From Myxococcota bacterium (GTDB taxonomy: Bacteria > Myxococcota_A > UBA796): a DNA stretch of 64,000 nucleotides. The position numbers and the translations under genes were made by a program. This document shows positions 8,101-15,734 of this stretch, one piece after another. The notes under the pieces are model-generated. The model was not told the origin of the DNA and did no database searches. It saw only the letters and a list, made by a program, of their open reading frames with translations. The stretch covers positions 1 through 64,000 of the forward strand of contig JAQXDW010000131.1 of the NCBI GenBank assembly GCA_029251165.1, given 5' to 3'. How positions within the stretch are numbered: the stretch's first letter is position 1; the number at the start of each line of letters is the position of its first letter.

Positions 8101-8958
8101 CTGACCTGGCTCTACGCTGCCCTGGACCTTCCCCAAGCCGAGCCATTGAGCTGGAGTTCGATCACCGACGCACTGCTTGAGGCTGAGCCCACTGTGTTCG
8201 TCATCGACGATGCCCACCGTCTCCTGCTCCGGGCCGTCGGTGGCTTCTCCGCGCTCCGCCGACTCGTCAACCTCATGCACGCCACCTCCGGTCAGCACTT
8301 CTGGATTGCCTCCTTCCATGAGCAGACCTGGGGATTTCTGGAGAGCAGCGCGGTGCCGGTCAGCATCGATCTGTTCCGAGCACGGTTCAACATCCAGCCG
8401 CTGTCTCCCACCCAGATCTCCGAGTGGCTGCGCAGCAACACCCGCGCAGCGGGCTTCGACTTCGACTTCGACAACCTCATCGCCGGAGCAGTGCTGGGCG
8501 CGGATCCCACGCGCTCCATGGAGCGCGTGAAGGCCGCCTTCTGGCGTCGGCTCGCAGACATCAGCGAGGGCAATCCCCAGATCGCGCTCCAGTACTGGCT
8601 GGAGAGCCTCCATCATCCCGCTCACCCTGAGCTGGAGATCGCGCAAGACCCCGAGCACGCCTCGCTCATCCCCCTCGACGTCGCCCTGTACACCCCGCCG
8701 TTTCCCGAGATCATCGACGCGCTCTCCGACACCGGGCTGTTTGTTCTCGCGGCCATCGTCATCCACGACGGCCTCTCCGTCGCGGACCTCGCCAGCAGCC
8801 TGAACACCTCCCCCGGTCTCATCCGGGTGACCACCCGGCACCTCCAGATCCTGGATGTGCTCGTCATCCGAGATGGTGAGTACCGCATCTCAGTCGCCGG
8901 GCTTCCTGCGGTCATCCGCACGCTCCGCCAGCGACATTTTCTCCACAGCCTAGGGTAA
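5161..8958 (+). CDS. Membrane-anchored P-loop ATPase with MscK-like periplasmic helical domain and C-terminal winged helix
   Basis: About 1265 aa. Order: signal peptide ending SPAHA (~residue 26); ~580 residues rich in Ala, Glu, Arg and Leu that read as periplasmic coiled coil, as in MscK/KefA-type channels; membrane helices at ~618-638, ~693-735 (probably two), ~763-785 and ~790-812; then a cytoplasmic STAND/AAA-like ATPase with Walker A GSPGAGKT (941-948), Walker B VFVIDD (1012-1017) and a downstream WIASFHE strand; finally a winged-helix-like region (~1186-1265). No MscS pore is present, but a separate MscS gene begins 3 nt later. The start is uncertain: GTG 5116, 5161 or 5194. 5161 gives the best signal peptide; 5194 overlaps the preceding stop. 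Confidence 0.8.
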   Translation: MAILFRRSGGLVIALLFLQLLSPAHAEPTDPAAIATLRQETLPDLQRRAAAAKERVKSAEQFFDSKAPLGSAWPELASAPLNEPGYLYGRLQELSDRDEARALERISAGPEGLPKSMQTQRSRALTTAIEAEVRADALERQLLAALVAGLKRAPALQASSVEPVITQWRTLQRAAQDRDPADPAGAEAIRQAREAGEQEVILSRYAQAAVLVMTVPGDLSLARLVRADLTRMAGRSTLEREAALDRIRRVLPLIPTTLAAEAQVLLDDTERTKLTDQLTALAEEETEALAESTRSQLTDAAPEELEEVVATAARELEAARSAASAILTVPPDSELEQLRRAATEQQLRILELRLQTARSLLRKSTEDAKTRDVIDGAAQTQAQVNDAQRLAKEARQRAEDAGKEDLQALIDDLLVLSARMAEAEATRHAQVSGTINHLQEEQRARAEATIIALSAPPALRTEELKQEYVAQLHWLEQLRRRLEERSSSARGLAEKNATIAANELPTPEMVATAAGNDRTLTRDAQGAVEAVQGAMDERLRQANRETDAIARMLRTARTSLRDIREQLSRVDQIAAEREAGIEPLLLAAAELADVPPLLTEKYRTLRELQSWSISSISRQVLIFIVKSFHIILVLLGWHLLRNQGASWIERILRVSQQIIPRSARQQRFDLWIDLDLDGLTTRLGPTIRPAADALAVALIHASISGVSPFLGIFTLLLFIRTMLKLVPHLVNLLVVDAATGTAETRQFALLQTSADILRLITRSAQVVVWWWLLLGMMHYLTYEVLRADMLDAMLSSLTMLIVVALLLREFLRWGPTIQSHIQDLNPTGWLADWMVVSSPSSALTIARAFVGTLYSIAHLTTHLTAMLVEGRGGMNWIGSLIAHHSLKQLNENCPPITAPEREIIRATHQSSFLHDGLVTSIFEEYTRWRAEQRSGMVAVIGSPGAGKTMVMRRTVARLTGDGLPTVQLRPSSRTSESQDVLTWLYAALDLPQAEPLSWSSITDALLEAEPTVFVIDDAHRLLLRAVGGFSALRRLVNLMHATSGQHFWIASFHEQTWGFLESSAVPVSIDLFRARFNIQPLSPTQISEWLRSNTRAAGFDFDFDNLIAGAVLGADPTRSMERVKAAFWRRLADISEGNPQIALQYWLESLHHPAHPELEIAQDPEHASLIPLDVALYTPPFPEIIDALSDTGLFVLAAIVIHDGLSVADLASSLNTSPGLIRVTTRHLQILDVLVIRDGEYRISVAGLPAVIRTLRQRHFLHSLG

Positions 8959-8961
8959 ACA

Positions 8962-9837
8962 ATGGAAATCGTCTCCGCCCTCGGCGTTGATTCCGACCTC
9001 GTACAGTTCATCAAGCTCGACGGAGTGCTCACAGCGCTGGTGATCGTCGCGATTGCCTGGGGACTCATTCGGCTGATCAGCCGCTCGCTGGACACCCTTG
9101 GTGACCGAATCACCGAGCGGCGGCTGCTGCTCAAGCAGGTCTCGCTGCTGAGCCGGTTCGCGCTGCTCATCGGCGCCGGACTCCTGGCCGCCAACAGCGT
9201 CTTCGACTTCTCCGGTCAGGCGCTCTACGGCGTCGCCGGTCTGGTCTTCCTGGGCCTGGGCTACGCGTTCAAGGACGTCCTGTCCTCCATAACCGCTGGC
9301 GTAATTATTCTCTTTGATCGTCCATTCCAGGTCGGAGACCGCATCGCGTTTGGCGGTCACTATGGAGAGGTCATCGAGATCGGAATTCGCAAGGTTCAGC
9401 TCGTTGACCTCGACGACAACATTGTCTCCATCCCCAACAGCTGCTTTCTCTCCGACATTGTCTCTTCCGCCAACTTCGGTGCGCTGCATCAGATGTGCGT
9501 TTACTCGTTCTACATCGGCTGCAACGAAGACTTCGAGCAGGCCAAGAAGCTCATCTCTGAGGCAACCGTCTCCAGCCGGTACGTCTTCCTTGACCTCCCG
9601 GTGGTCGTGTTCTTCTCAGAAGGCGCGGTCCCGGATGGTGCAGAGCGGTTCGCACTGAAGCTGACCGTGAAGGCCTACGTGTTCGATGGGCGCTACGAGA
9701 GCGCGTTCGGCACCGACATCCACGAGCGGGTCAAGCGCGCCTTCCGAGACGCCAACATCAGAACTGCCGGGGAGATCGAGTGGGGAGCACACACGCCCGG
9801 GGGAACCTCAGAGGGGAGAGAAGCCCGGGTCCAGTGA
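8962..9837 (+). CDS. mscS: MscS-family mechanosensitive channel
   Basis: 291 aa, similar in size to E. coli MscS. Helices lie at ~20-39 and ~62-81, and a Gly/Ala-rich pore helix at ~87-118 ends in the family hallmark ILFDRPFQVGDRI. The beta domain (LVDLDDNIVSIPNS) and a C-terminal alpha/beta domain follow. MscS proteins form heptameric inner-membrane channels that open on membrane tension. The ATG is 3 nt after the stop of the ATPase gene, so the two are surely co-expressed. The 3' end overlaps the convergent aat gene by 30 nt. Direct partnership with the upstream ATPase is inference from this arrangement. Confidence 0.93.
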   Translation: MEIVSALGVDSDLVQFIKLDGVLTALVIVAIAWGLIRLISRSLDTLGDRITERRLLLKQVSLLSRFALLIGAGLLAANSVFDFSGQALYGVAGLVFLGLGYAFKDVLSSITAGVIILFDRPFQVGDRIAFGGHYGEVIEIGIRKVQLVDLDDNIVSIPNSCFLSDIVSSANFGALHQMCVYSFYIGCNEDFEQAKKLISEATVSSRYVFLDLPVVVFFSEGAVPDGAERFALKLTVKAYVFDGRYESAFGTDIHERVKRAFRDANIRTAGEIEWGAHTPGGTSEGREARVQ

Positions 9838-10509
9838 CCACGGACCTGGCCGAGAGGGCTGGCCGAGCAGGTGGTGTAGCTCGCTGAGGTATTGCTCCCG
9901 GGGCAGCTCAGAGCCGCCGAACCGAGCAAGGTGATCGGTTCGTACCTGTGCATCAACGAGGGTAATTCCCCAGGCTTCCATCTGGCGGACAAGCCAGACA
10001 AAGGCAACCTTAGAGGCATCGCTGCGGCGGGCGAACATGCTCTCGCCGGAGAACAGACCGCCGATGGACACCCCATACAGTCCGCCGACCAGCTCACCTT
10101 CAAACCATGCCTCCGCGGAGTGGGCATGTCCCAGGCGATGCAGCTCGACGTAAGCCGCCTCCATATCTGGCGTGATCCAGGTTCCGCGCTGTCCGGGACG
10201 GTAGGCTTCCTTGCAGCCCCGGATCACTCCTGAGAACGCTGTGTCCAAGCGGATCTCGTAGTCTCCACGTCGAATGATCTTCTTGAGGCTTCGGCCAACC
10301 TTCAGCGACTCAGGACGCAGCACAAAGCGGGGATCCGGGGAGAACCACAGGATCGGCTGGCCGGCGCTGTACCAGGGAAAGATGCCGTTGACATACGCCA
10401 GCATCAGCCGACCTGGATCCAGGTCGCCTCCGACGCCCAGCAGTCCATCCGGCTCTGCCAGCGAAGGGTGGGGGAAGAGATGCTTGTCTGGAATCCGAAA
10501 GACGGGCAT
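9808..10509 (-). CDS. aat: Leucyl/phenylalanyl-tRNA--protein transferase
   Basis: 233 aa, the usual length. Transfers Leu/Phe from aminoacyl-tRNA to N-terminal Lys/Arg of proteins, creating N-degrons for ClpS/ClpAP. Signatures are PDGLLGVGGDL near the N-terminus, YVNGIFPWY, LWFSPDPR, the central HSAEAWFEG, and GGLYGVSIGGLFSGESMF. The start ATG (10509) shares its A with the stop TGA of the upstream FGE-like gene (TGATG), indicating translational coupling. Overlaps the end of mscS tail to tail by 30 nt. Confidence 0.95.
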   Translation of the reverse strand: MPVFRIPDKHLFPHPSLAEPDGLLGVGGDLDPGRLMLAYVNGIFPWYSAGQPILWFSPDPRFVLRPESLKVGRSLKKIIRRGDYEIRLDTAFSGVIRGCKEAYRPGQRGTWITPDMEAAYVELHRLGHAHSAEAWFEGELVGGLYGVSIGGLFSGESMFARRSDASKVAFVWLVRQMEAWGITLVDAQVRTDHLARFGGSELPREQYLSELHHLLGQPSRPGPWSLDPGFSPL

Positions 10510-11342
10510 CAGCCGCCGGCAGTGTCGATGTCGCGAACCAACCGAAAGCCGAGGTCTGCGGCTCGTGCAGCGGGTGAGACAATGTGAAGCGCCTTGGCCC
10601 AGGCAGCCATCGAGGGCTGCTCCCAAGAGCCCGGGTGGATCACGCGGCGGTCGCCGACCACGTCCACGGTCCACTCCCCGACGTTGCCGGCGAGGTCGTT
10701 GACACCCTCGGGCGTCCGATCGCTGGGAAACACGCCGATCGCGGAGGGCTTGCCGAGGACCTCCTCGCGGGTGTTGGCGTTGGCCTGTCCAAACGGTGCT
10801 CCCCACGGATAGGGCCGCTTGCCATCACCACGCGTAATGCGGACCCGCTCGTCGAACTCAATGAGGCGTGCGCCGTGGGCGCTGGCATACGCCATCGCCT
10901 CGTACCAGCTCACCCCGACCACTGGCTGGTTGGGGGCAATGAGCGAGCGGGAGTCCTCTGCTGCCGCAAGCATCGTCCATGTCGGACGCTCACTGTCGCG
11001 CCAGGAGAGGCCGTCTTCCGTCCAGTGGGCGTCGTCGCTGTAGGCTGGCGAGTCGACGAAGGCCTTCCACGCTGCGGTGGTGACCATGTCGCGGCCAACC
11101 TGCAGGCGGTGATCGTCGCCCAGCTCGACCGTGACCCAGTAGTCATCCGCGTCTGGACTGCGGAGGCGGGGATCGCCGAGGGTACCGAGGGCTTCGCCCA
11201 GCGCCATGCGCTGCTGCGGGGTGAAGTCAGGCTCGTCGATGAGGGCCACAAGCTTCGGGACGACAGAGCCATCCCCACGACCAGCGGCGTCGAGGAGTGC
11301 TTCCAGGCGGCTGGTCGGTGACAGGGACTGCGACTCGTTCAT
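10509..11342 (-). CDS. FGE/sulfatase-modifying-factor-like protein lacking cysteine
   Basis: 277 aa. Residues ~1-60 read as a short HEAT-like helical region (LEALLDAAGRGD, VVPKLVALID). The rest matches the formylglycine-generating-enzyme fold: VVGVSWYEAMAYASAHGARL, YPWG, VNDLAGNVGEWT and the terminal LGFRLVRD. True FGEs use a cysteine pair, but this protein contains no cysteine, so sulfatase activation is excluded; the fold is often reused for binding roles. No signal peptide. A strong ribosome site (GGAGG) precedes the ATG. Coupled to aat by TGATG, which suggests a cytosolic role linked to protein quality control, but that is inference. Confidence 0.85.
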   Translation of the reverse strand: MNESQSLSPTSRLEALLDAAGRGDGSVVPKLVALIDEPDFTPQQRMALGEALGTLGDPRLRSPDADDYWVTVELGDDHRLQVGRDMVTTAAWKAFVDSPAYSDDAHWTEDGLSWRDSERPTWTMLAAAEDSRSLIAPNQPVVGVSWYEAMAYASAHGARLIEFDERVRITRGDGKRPYPWGAPFGQANANTREEVLGKPSAIGVFPSDRTPEGVNDLAGNVGEWTVDVVGDRRVIHPGSWEQPSMAAWAKALHIVSPAARAADLGFRLVRDIDTAGG

Positions 11343-11422
11343 GGTGAACCTCCACAGCGCCGGTAACCTGTGGGGAGAAGATCAGGCCAGCGAACCGGTG
11401 ACTCCAGCCACAACCAGGAGGG

Positions 11423-14287
11423 TCAGTCCAGCAGGGCGAGCAGCTCGTCTCGGGTCAGAGAGGCCGCACGATCCGCACCACCCACCGCAGCTTCAGCCAG
11501 GGCGCGCTTTCGATCCTGGAGCTGAAGGATGCGCTCCTCGACAGTGCCCTCAGCGACCAGTCGATAGACGATGACCGGGCGGTCCTGACCGATACGATGG
11601 GCACGGTCGGCAGCCTGATCCTCGACTGCCGGGTTCCACCAGGGATCGATGAGGAAGACATGATCGGCGGCGGTGAGGTTCAGCCCGGTACCGCCAGCCT
11701 TGAGCGAGATGAGGAACACCGGCGGTCCATCGTCTGCCTGGAAGGCATCCACGACCGCCTTGCGATCTCGAGTGGTGCCGTCGAGTCGAACATACTGAAC
11801 ATTGTTCTTCTTGAGGTGCGGCTCGATGAGATTGAGCATCGCGGTCCACTGCGAGAAGACCAGGGCCTTGTGACCCTCGGCGATGACCTCGTCGAGGGTC
11901 TCCATCAGCAGCTCGATCTTTGAGGAGCTGGGAGCGGTGTGGTTGGGCAGCAGACCGGTGTGGCAAGAGGCCTGACGCAGCCGCAGGAGCGCCTCCAGGG
12001 CAGCCATGACGTTGTTGCCACCGAGCTGCTTGACCAGCTTCTCCTGGGCCGCGACCCGGACCGTGTCGTATGCACGACGCTCATCGGAGGTGAGGGTGCA
12101 GCGGAGGGTGACATCGGTGCGTGGCGGAAGCTCAGGGGCAACCTCTGACTTCAGGCGACGCAGCACAAACGGGCCGATGCGCTCCCGGAGCCGAGCAGCG
12201 ACACCAGGCTCTCCAGCAGCGATGGGCTTTGCGTACCGCTCCTGGAAGTCGCGACGGCCCGACAGCAGGCCGGGGTTGAGGAAGTGGAACTGGCTCCACA
12301 GCTCCTCGAGGCGGTTCTCTACGGGGGTACCGGTGAGGGTCATCCGGAAGGGGGCCCTGAGCCGGAAGGCCGCCTGGGCAACCTGACTGGTCGGGTTCTT
12401 GATGGCCTGGGCCTCGTCGAGGACGATGGTGTCCCAGGTGGTCTCACACAGCAGGTTGATGTCCAGCCGCAGCAGGGCATAGCTGGTGAGGATGATGTCC
12501 GCAGAGGTGTCGAGCTTGCGGCGGGTGCCGTGGTAGAGGCAGACCGTAAGCGACGGTCGGAACTTCTCGGCCTCGCTGGCCCAGTTGTGCAGGACAGAGG
12601 TGGGGGCAACGACCAGCGTCCGGCCAGTCAGCGCACAGAGGGCCTGGAGGGTCTTTCCGAGCCCCATGTCATCGGCCAGGATGCCGCCCATGCCTGCGGT
12701 ACGCAGGAAGCACAGCCAGTCCACGCCCTTGAGCTGGTAGGTGCGGAGAGTGGCAGTGAGGTCTGCCGGAAGCTCTGCACGCTCGATGCCCTCGAACCCA
12801 TCCGCCAGGGCGCGGAGACCGTCGAGGCCTGGCGGTGGCGGCTGGTTGAGCTCTTCGCAGAGTCGGGCAAGGTCGAACAGGGCGTGACGGGGGACCTTTC
12901 CTGAAGAGGTCTGGGCGGCGAGCAGATCGAAGACCCGGTGGCCGTACTGGGCCAGCCAGTCTTCCGGCAGCGGCGCCCAGCCACCACCGATCCGAGGCAC
13001 CAGGGACTCGCCGTCCATCCAGGCCCGCAGCAGGCGGTCACCATCCACGCCGTCCCAGTCCACCTCGACCCGATCACCGCGCACCTCCAGGGTGGGGGTG
13101 ATGGCCTCGGTGCGCTGAAACTCACGCCAGGCAGAGCCGGAGATGTTGGCAGAGTGCGCCCGCATCCGCTCCACAAACCGCACCGCGCTTGTGCCCTTGA
13201 ACCGGGCCTCCAGACCTGCTGCGAGGTTGAGATCGTCGGCCATGCGGCGGGCAATGCGATCCTCTGAGCGCTTGCTTCGGATCGGTACCACGCCGCCTCG
13301 GAGCACCAGCCGACCGCGCTCGACATGGGCGGTCGGGGGGTCGCCATAGACGATGAGCGGCATGACGATCAGGGTCTCGCCAGAGCGGGTGGTCTCCAGC
13401 AGCATGCGCGGCGGCGCGGCGTCGATGGCCGGCAGGCGCTCGCTCTTGTAGTCGATGGGAATCAGGCGAGCGAGGTTGGGGATGGTCTCCGCGACCAGCT
13501 TACCGACCTCTGTGGGCTCGTAGTAGACCCCACGAGACAGCAGTCGATACTGCTCTTGAGAGAGCCCGCCACGCCCGATCGGACGGAGCACTTCGCCGCA
13601 GCGAACCATGCCGCTGCCGAAGACTTCCTCGATGGTGGAGTCCCGCACGATGCGAACTCGGAAGCCCTCACCCTCGGTCTCGACCCGTCCACGGGGAACC
13701 ACGGGATCATCGCTGGTGGCGATCTTCCGGCCCTCTATCTGGACATCCTCGCAGCCTGAGAGTGCGCCCAGCAATCGGCTGCTCAGCTCCTTGGGAACCA
13801 CCCGGTCAAACCGATGGCTGACCACCTTCTCCACCGCCTGGTCCGCGTCTCGAAAAGAGAGCGGTCCGCCGTTGTGTCGGCTGGAGAGGTTGCCTCGCAG
13901 CGGCGCCTCGCTGCCGTTCTTGACGCTCACCCTGCGCAGCAGGAGGCCGCGGGCGTGGCGCTCGAAGCGGTAGCCGGGCCGAGCCATCTTCGACGCAGCC
14001 CCCGACAGTCCCCGACCCGTCATCCGGGCCTGGTTCCAGGCAATGACACCGGCTGCGACGTGTAGGCAGGTATCCTTTGGGATGGGGCAGTCACAAGACC
14101 ACTCTTCATCATCCGGCCAGAGGTGGACGGTGAACGGTGGGGCGCTGGCGTGCATCTGCACGCACAGGATCACCTCATCGTCTTCACCTGGAGCTCCGGC
14201 GGCAACTCGCCCGGCACGGGCGATTTGAACACCGCGGGACCAGACTGCAGCCGAGCAGTCTTGTCGGATGGCATCGAGGATGGACAT
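11423..14287 (-). CDS. SWIM zinc-finger SNF2-family helicase/ATPase
   Basis: 954 aa. N-terminal SWIM finger at ~64-82 (CDCP...CLHVAAG: Cys-x-Cys then Cys-x-His). A middle domain of unclear fold spans ~100-470. Then comes the SNF2 motor: LRTYQLKGVDWL (Q-motif region), motif I DDMGLGKT, motif II DEAQ, motif III LTGTPVEN, and the C-terminal lobe with VFSQW, SLKAGGTGLNLT and AHRIGQ. This is the bacterial HepA/RapA-like class of DNA translocases, probably acting on nucleoprotein in the cytosol. Length and motifs are intact. The start ATG at 14287 follows a GGGGGG stretch. Confidence 0.93.
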   Translation of the reverse strand: MSILDAIRQDCSAAVWSRGVQIARAGRVAAGAPGEDDEVILCVQMHASAPPFTVHLWPDDEEWSCDCPIPKDTCLHVAAGVIAWNQARMTGRGLSGAASKMARPGYRFERHARGLLLRRVSVKNGSEAPLRGNLSSRHNGGPLSFRDADQAVEKVVSHRFDRVVPKELSSRLLGALSGCEDVQIEGRKIATSDDPVVPRGRVETEGEGFRVRIVRDSTIEEVFGSGMVRCGEVLRPIGRGGLSQEQYRLLSRGVYYEPTEVGKLVAETIPNLARLIPIDYKSERLPAIDAAPPRMLLETTRSGETLIVMPLIVYGDPPTAHVERGRLVLRGGVVPIRSKRSEDRIARRMADDLNLAAGLEARFKGTSAVRFVERMRAHSANISGSAWREFQRTEAITPTLEVRGDRVEVDWDGVDGDRLLRAWMDGESLVPRIGGGWAPLPEDWLAQYGHRVFDLLAAQTSSGKVPRHALFDLARLCEELNQPPPPGLDGLRALADGFEGIERAELPADLTATLRTYQLKGVDWLCFLRTAGMGGILADDMGLGKTLQALCALTGRTLVVAPTSVLHNWASEAEKFRPSLTVCLYHGTRRKLDTSADIILTSYALLRLDINLLCETTWDTIVLDEAQAIKNPTSQVAQAAFRLRAPFRMTLTGTPVENRLEELWSQFHFLNPGLLSGRRDFQERYAKPIAAGEPGVAARLRERIGPFVLRRLKSEVAPELPPRTDVTLRCTLTSDERRAYDTVRVAAQEKLVKQLGGNNVMAALEALLRLRQASCHTGLLPNHTAPSSSKIELLMETLDEVIAEGHKALVFSQWTAMLNLIEPHLKKNNVQYVRLDGTTRDRKAVVDAFQADDGPPVFLISLKAGGTGLNLTAADHVFLIDPWWNPAVEDQAADRAHRIGQDRPVIVYRLVAEGTVEERILQLQDRKRALAEAAVGGADRAASLTRDELLALLD

Positions 14288-14358
14288 GAACCCCCCCGTT
14301 AACCCACACGACGCCTCAGGTCAGCATCGTTGTGCTCCATGATCACGGTCTCCACAGA

Positions 14359-14559
14359 TCATCCGCCGCCGACCGCCCGGATGATCTCCAAACGATCTCC
14401 TGCTGCGATGATCCAATCGGCGTGCTGGCCGCGGGGCACGACGTCGAGATTGATCGCTACCGCAACCCCATCTTTCGGCAGAGACAGCGCCGCCAGGAGT
14501 GCTGCGATGGTTGTTCCCTCCGCCAGGACACGCTCCTCACCGTTGATCCAAACCTGCAT
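14359..14559 (-). CDS. thiS: ThiS/MoaD-like sulfur carrier protein
   Basis: 66 aa with the ubiquitin-like ThiS fold: starts MQVWINGEE, has VAVAINLDVVPR, and ends in Gly-Gly, the site of adenylation and thiocarboxylation. The N-terminal strand and INLDVVPR favour ThiS (thiazole moiety of thiamine) over MoaD. No thiG, thiF or other thiamine gene is adjacent. Instead the ATG shares a base with the pilT stop (TGATG), so it is translated from the pilT mRNA, which is an odd placement. Confidence 0.85.
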   Translation of the reverse strand: MQVWINGEERVLAEGTTIAALLAALSLPKDGVAVAINLDVVPRGQHADWIIAAGDRLEIIRAVGGG

Positions 14560-15614
14560 CAGCCACCCTCGAAGAGCTTGGGATTGTTGGAGAAGATAAT
14601 CGCCTGCTGCTTTGAGATCTGGCGACGCCGCACTGCAGTGCGCAGCGCCATCTCCATGGTCTGCATGCCCGCTCCCTTGCCCGTCTCCATAGAGCTGGCG
14701 ATCTGGTGGAGCTTGTTCTCGCGGATGAGGTTTCGGATCGCCCGGTTGACGATCATGATCTCGTGGACCGCCACCCGCCCCTTGCCGTCCAGCCGCCGCA
14801 TGAGCCCCTGAGTGATGACCGCCATCAGCGAGGTAGAGAGCATCGTGCGGACCTGAGACTGCTGCTCGTGGGGGTAGGAGTCGATGATCCGGTCGATGGT
14901 CTCGGGGCAGGAATTGGTGTGGAGGGTGCCGAAGACAAGGTGGCCCGTCTCAGCAGCGGACATTGCCAGTGAGATGGTCTCCAGGTCCCGGAGCTCGCCG
15001 ACCAGGATGATGTCCGGATCCTCCCGCAGCGCGCTGCGCAGGGCGTTGCTGAAGTTCAGCGTGTGGGCACCGACCTCGCGCTGGTTGATGAGGCACTTCT
15101 GCGGCGTGTGAACGAACTCCAGCGGATCCTCGATGGTGATGATGTGGTCATCGCGGGTCTTGTTGATGTGGTCGATCATCGCGGCAAGGGTGGTGGACTT
15201 TCCCGAGCCCGTCGGGCCCGTCACCAGGATGAGTCCCTTGTGGGTGTCGGCGATCTTTCGGAAGATGTTGGGGGCGCTGATGTCCTCAAGGGTCAGCACC
15301 TTGGTGGGGATCTGCCGCAGCACCATGCCGACCCCCTTGCGCTGGTTGAACACGTTGACTCGGAACCGGGCGAGGCCCTTGAGGCCAAACGAGAAGTCCA
15401 GCTCCATCTCGTTCTCAAAGATCACCTTCTGCTTTTCGTTCATCACGGAGTACGCCAGCCGCCGAGCGTGCTCCGGGGTCAGCCGCTCGAGATCCTCCAG
15501 CCGCTGGATCGCACCGTCGATCCGAAACGCCGGGATCTCTCCAGCGCCGAGGTGGATGTCAGAGGCGCCGTTCTCCACCGCGCGGTTGAGGAGGTCGTGG
15601 ATTCGAATTGCCAT
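14559..15614 (-). CDS. pilT: Type IV pilus retraction ATPase PilT
   Basis: 351 aa. Hexameric cytoplasmic ATPase that powers pilus retraction and twitching. The N-terminal PAS-like domain has SDIHLGAGEIPAFRIDG. The C-terminal RecA-like domain has Walker A GPTGSGKST, the Asp box ITIEDPLEFVH, Walker B region DIILVGELRD and the His box GHLVFGTLHTN. The ATG at 15614 is preferred because GGAG lies 5 nt upstream and it begins the family N-terminus (MAIRIHDLL). No pilin or other pil genes are in the window. Confidence 0.95.
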   Translation of the reverse strand: MAIRIHDLLNRAVENGASDIHLGAGEIPAFRIDGAIQRLEDLERLTPEHARRLAYSVMNEKQKVIFENEMELDFSFGLKGLARFRVNVFNQRKGVGMVLRQIPTKVLTLEDISAPNIFRKIADTHKGLILVTGPTGSGKSTTLAAMIDHINKTRDDHIITIEDPLEFVHTPQKCLINQREVGAHTLNFSNALRSALREDPDIILVGELRDLETISLAMSAAETGHLVFGTLHTNSCPETIDRIIDSYPHEQQSQVRTMLSTSLMAVITQGLMRRLDGKGRVAVHEIMIVNRAIRNLIRENKLHQIASSMETGKGAGMQTMEMALRTAVRRRQISKQQAIIFSNNPKLFEGG

Positions 15615-15734
15615 CGGGTCTCCGGACTCAGTGAGGGACAAGGATACCAAGTAGAGGACCGACAGGGTTTCCCGTCCTCGACAGCACAGACACTCCAGAT
15701 GACGGCTACCCTGTACTCACCCCCCGGAGTCTCC

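Noticed and set aside
10509..11342. True formylglycine-generating enzyme
   Set aside because: The protein has no cysteine, so the catalytic pair is absent.
15063..15734. Long N-terminal extension of the propeller lipoprotein
   Set aside because: It runs antisense to pilT; the ATG at 15735 has a ribosome site and begins a lipoprotein signal.
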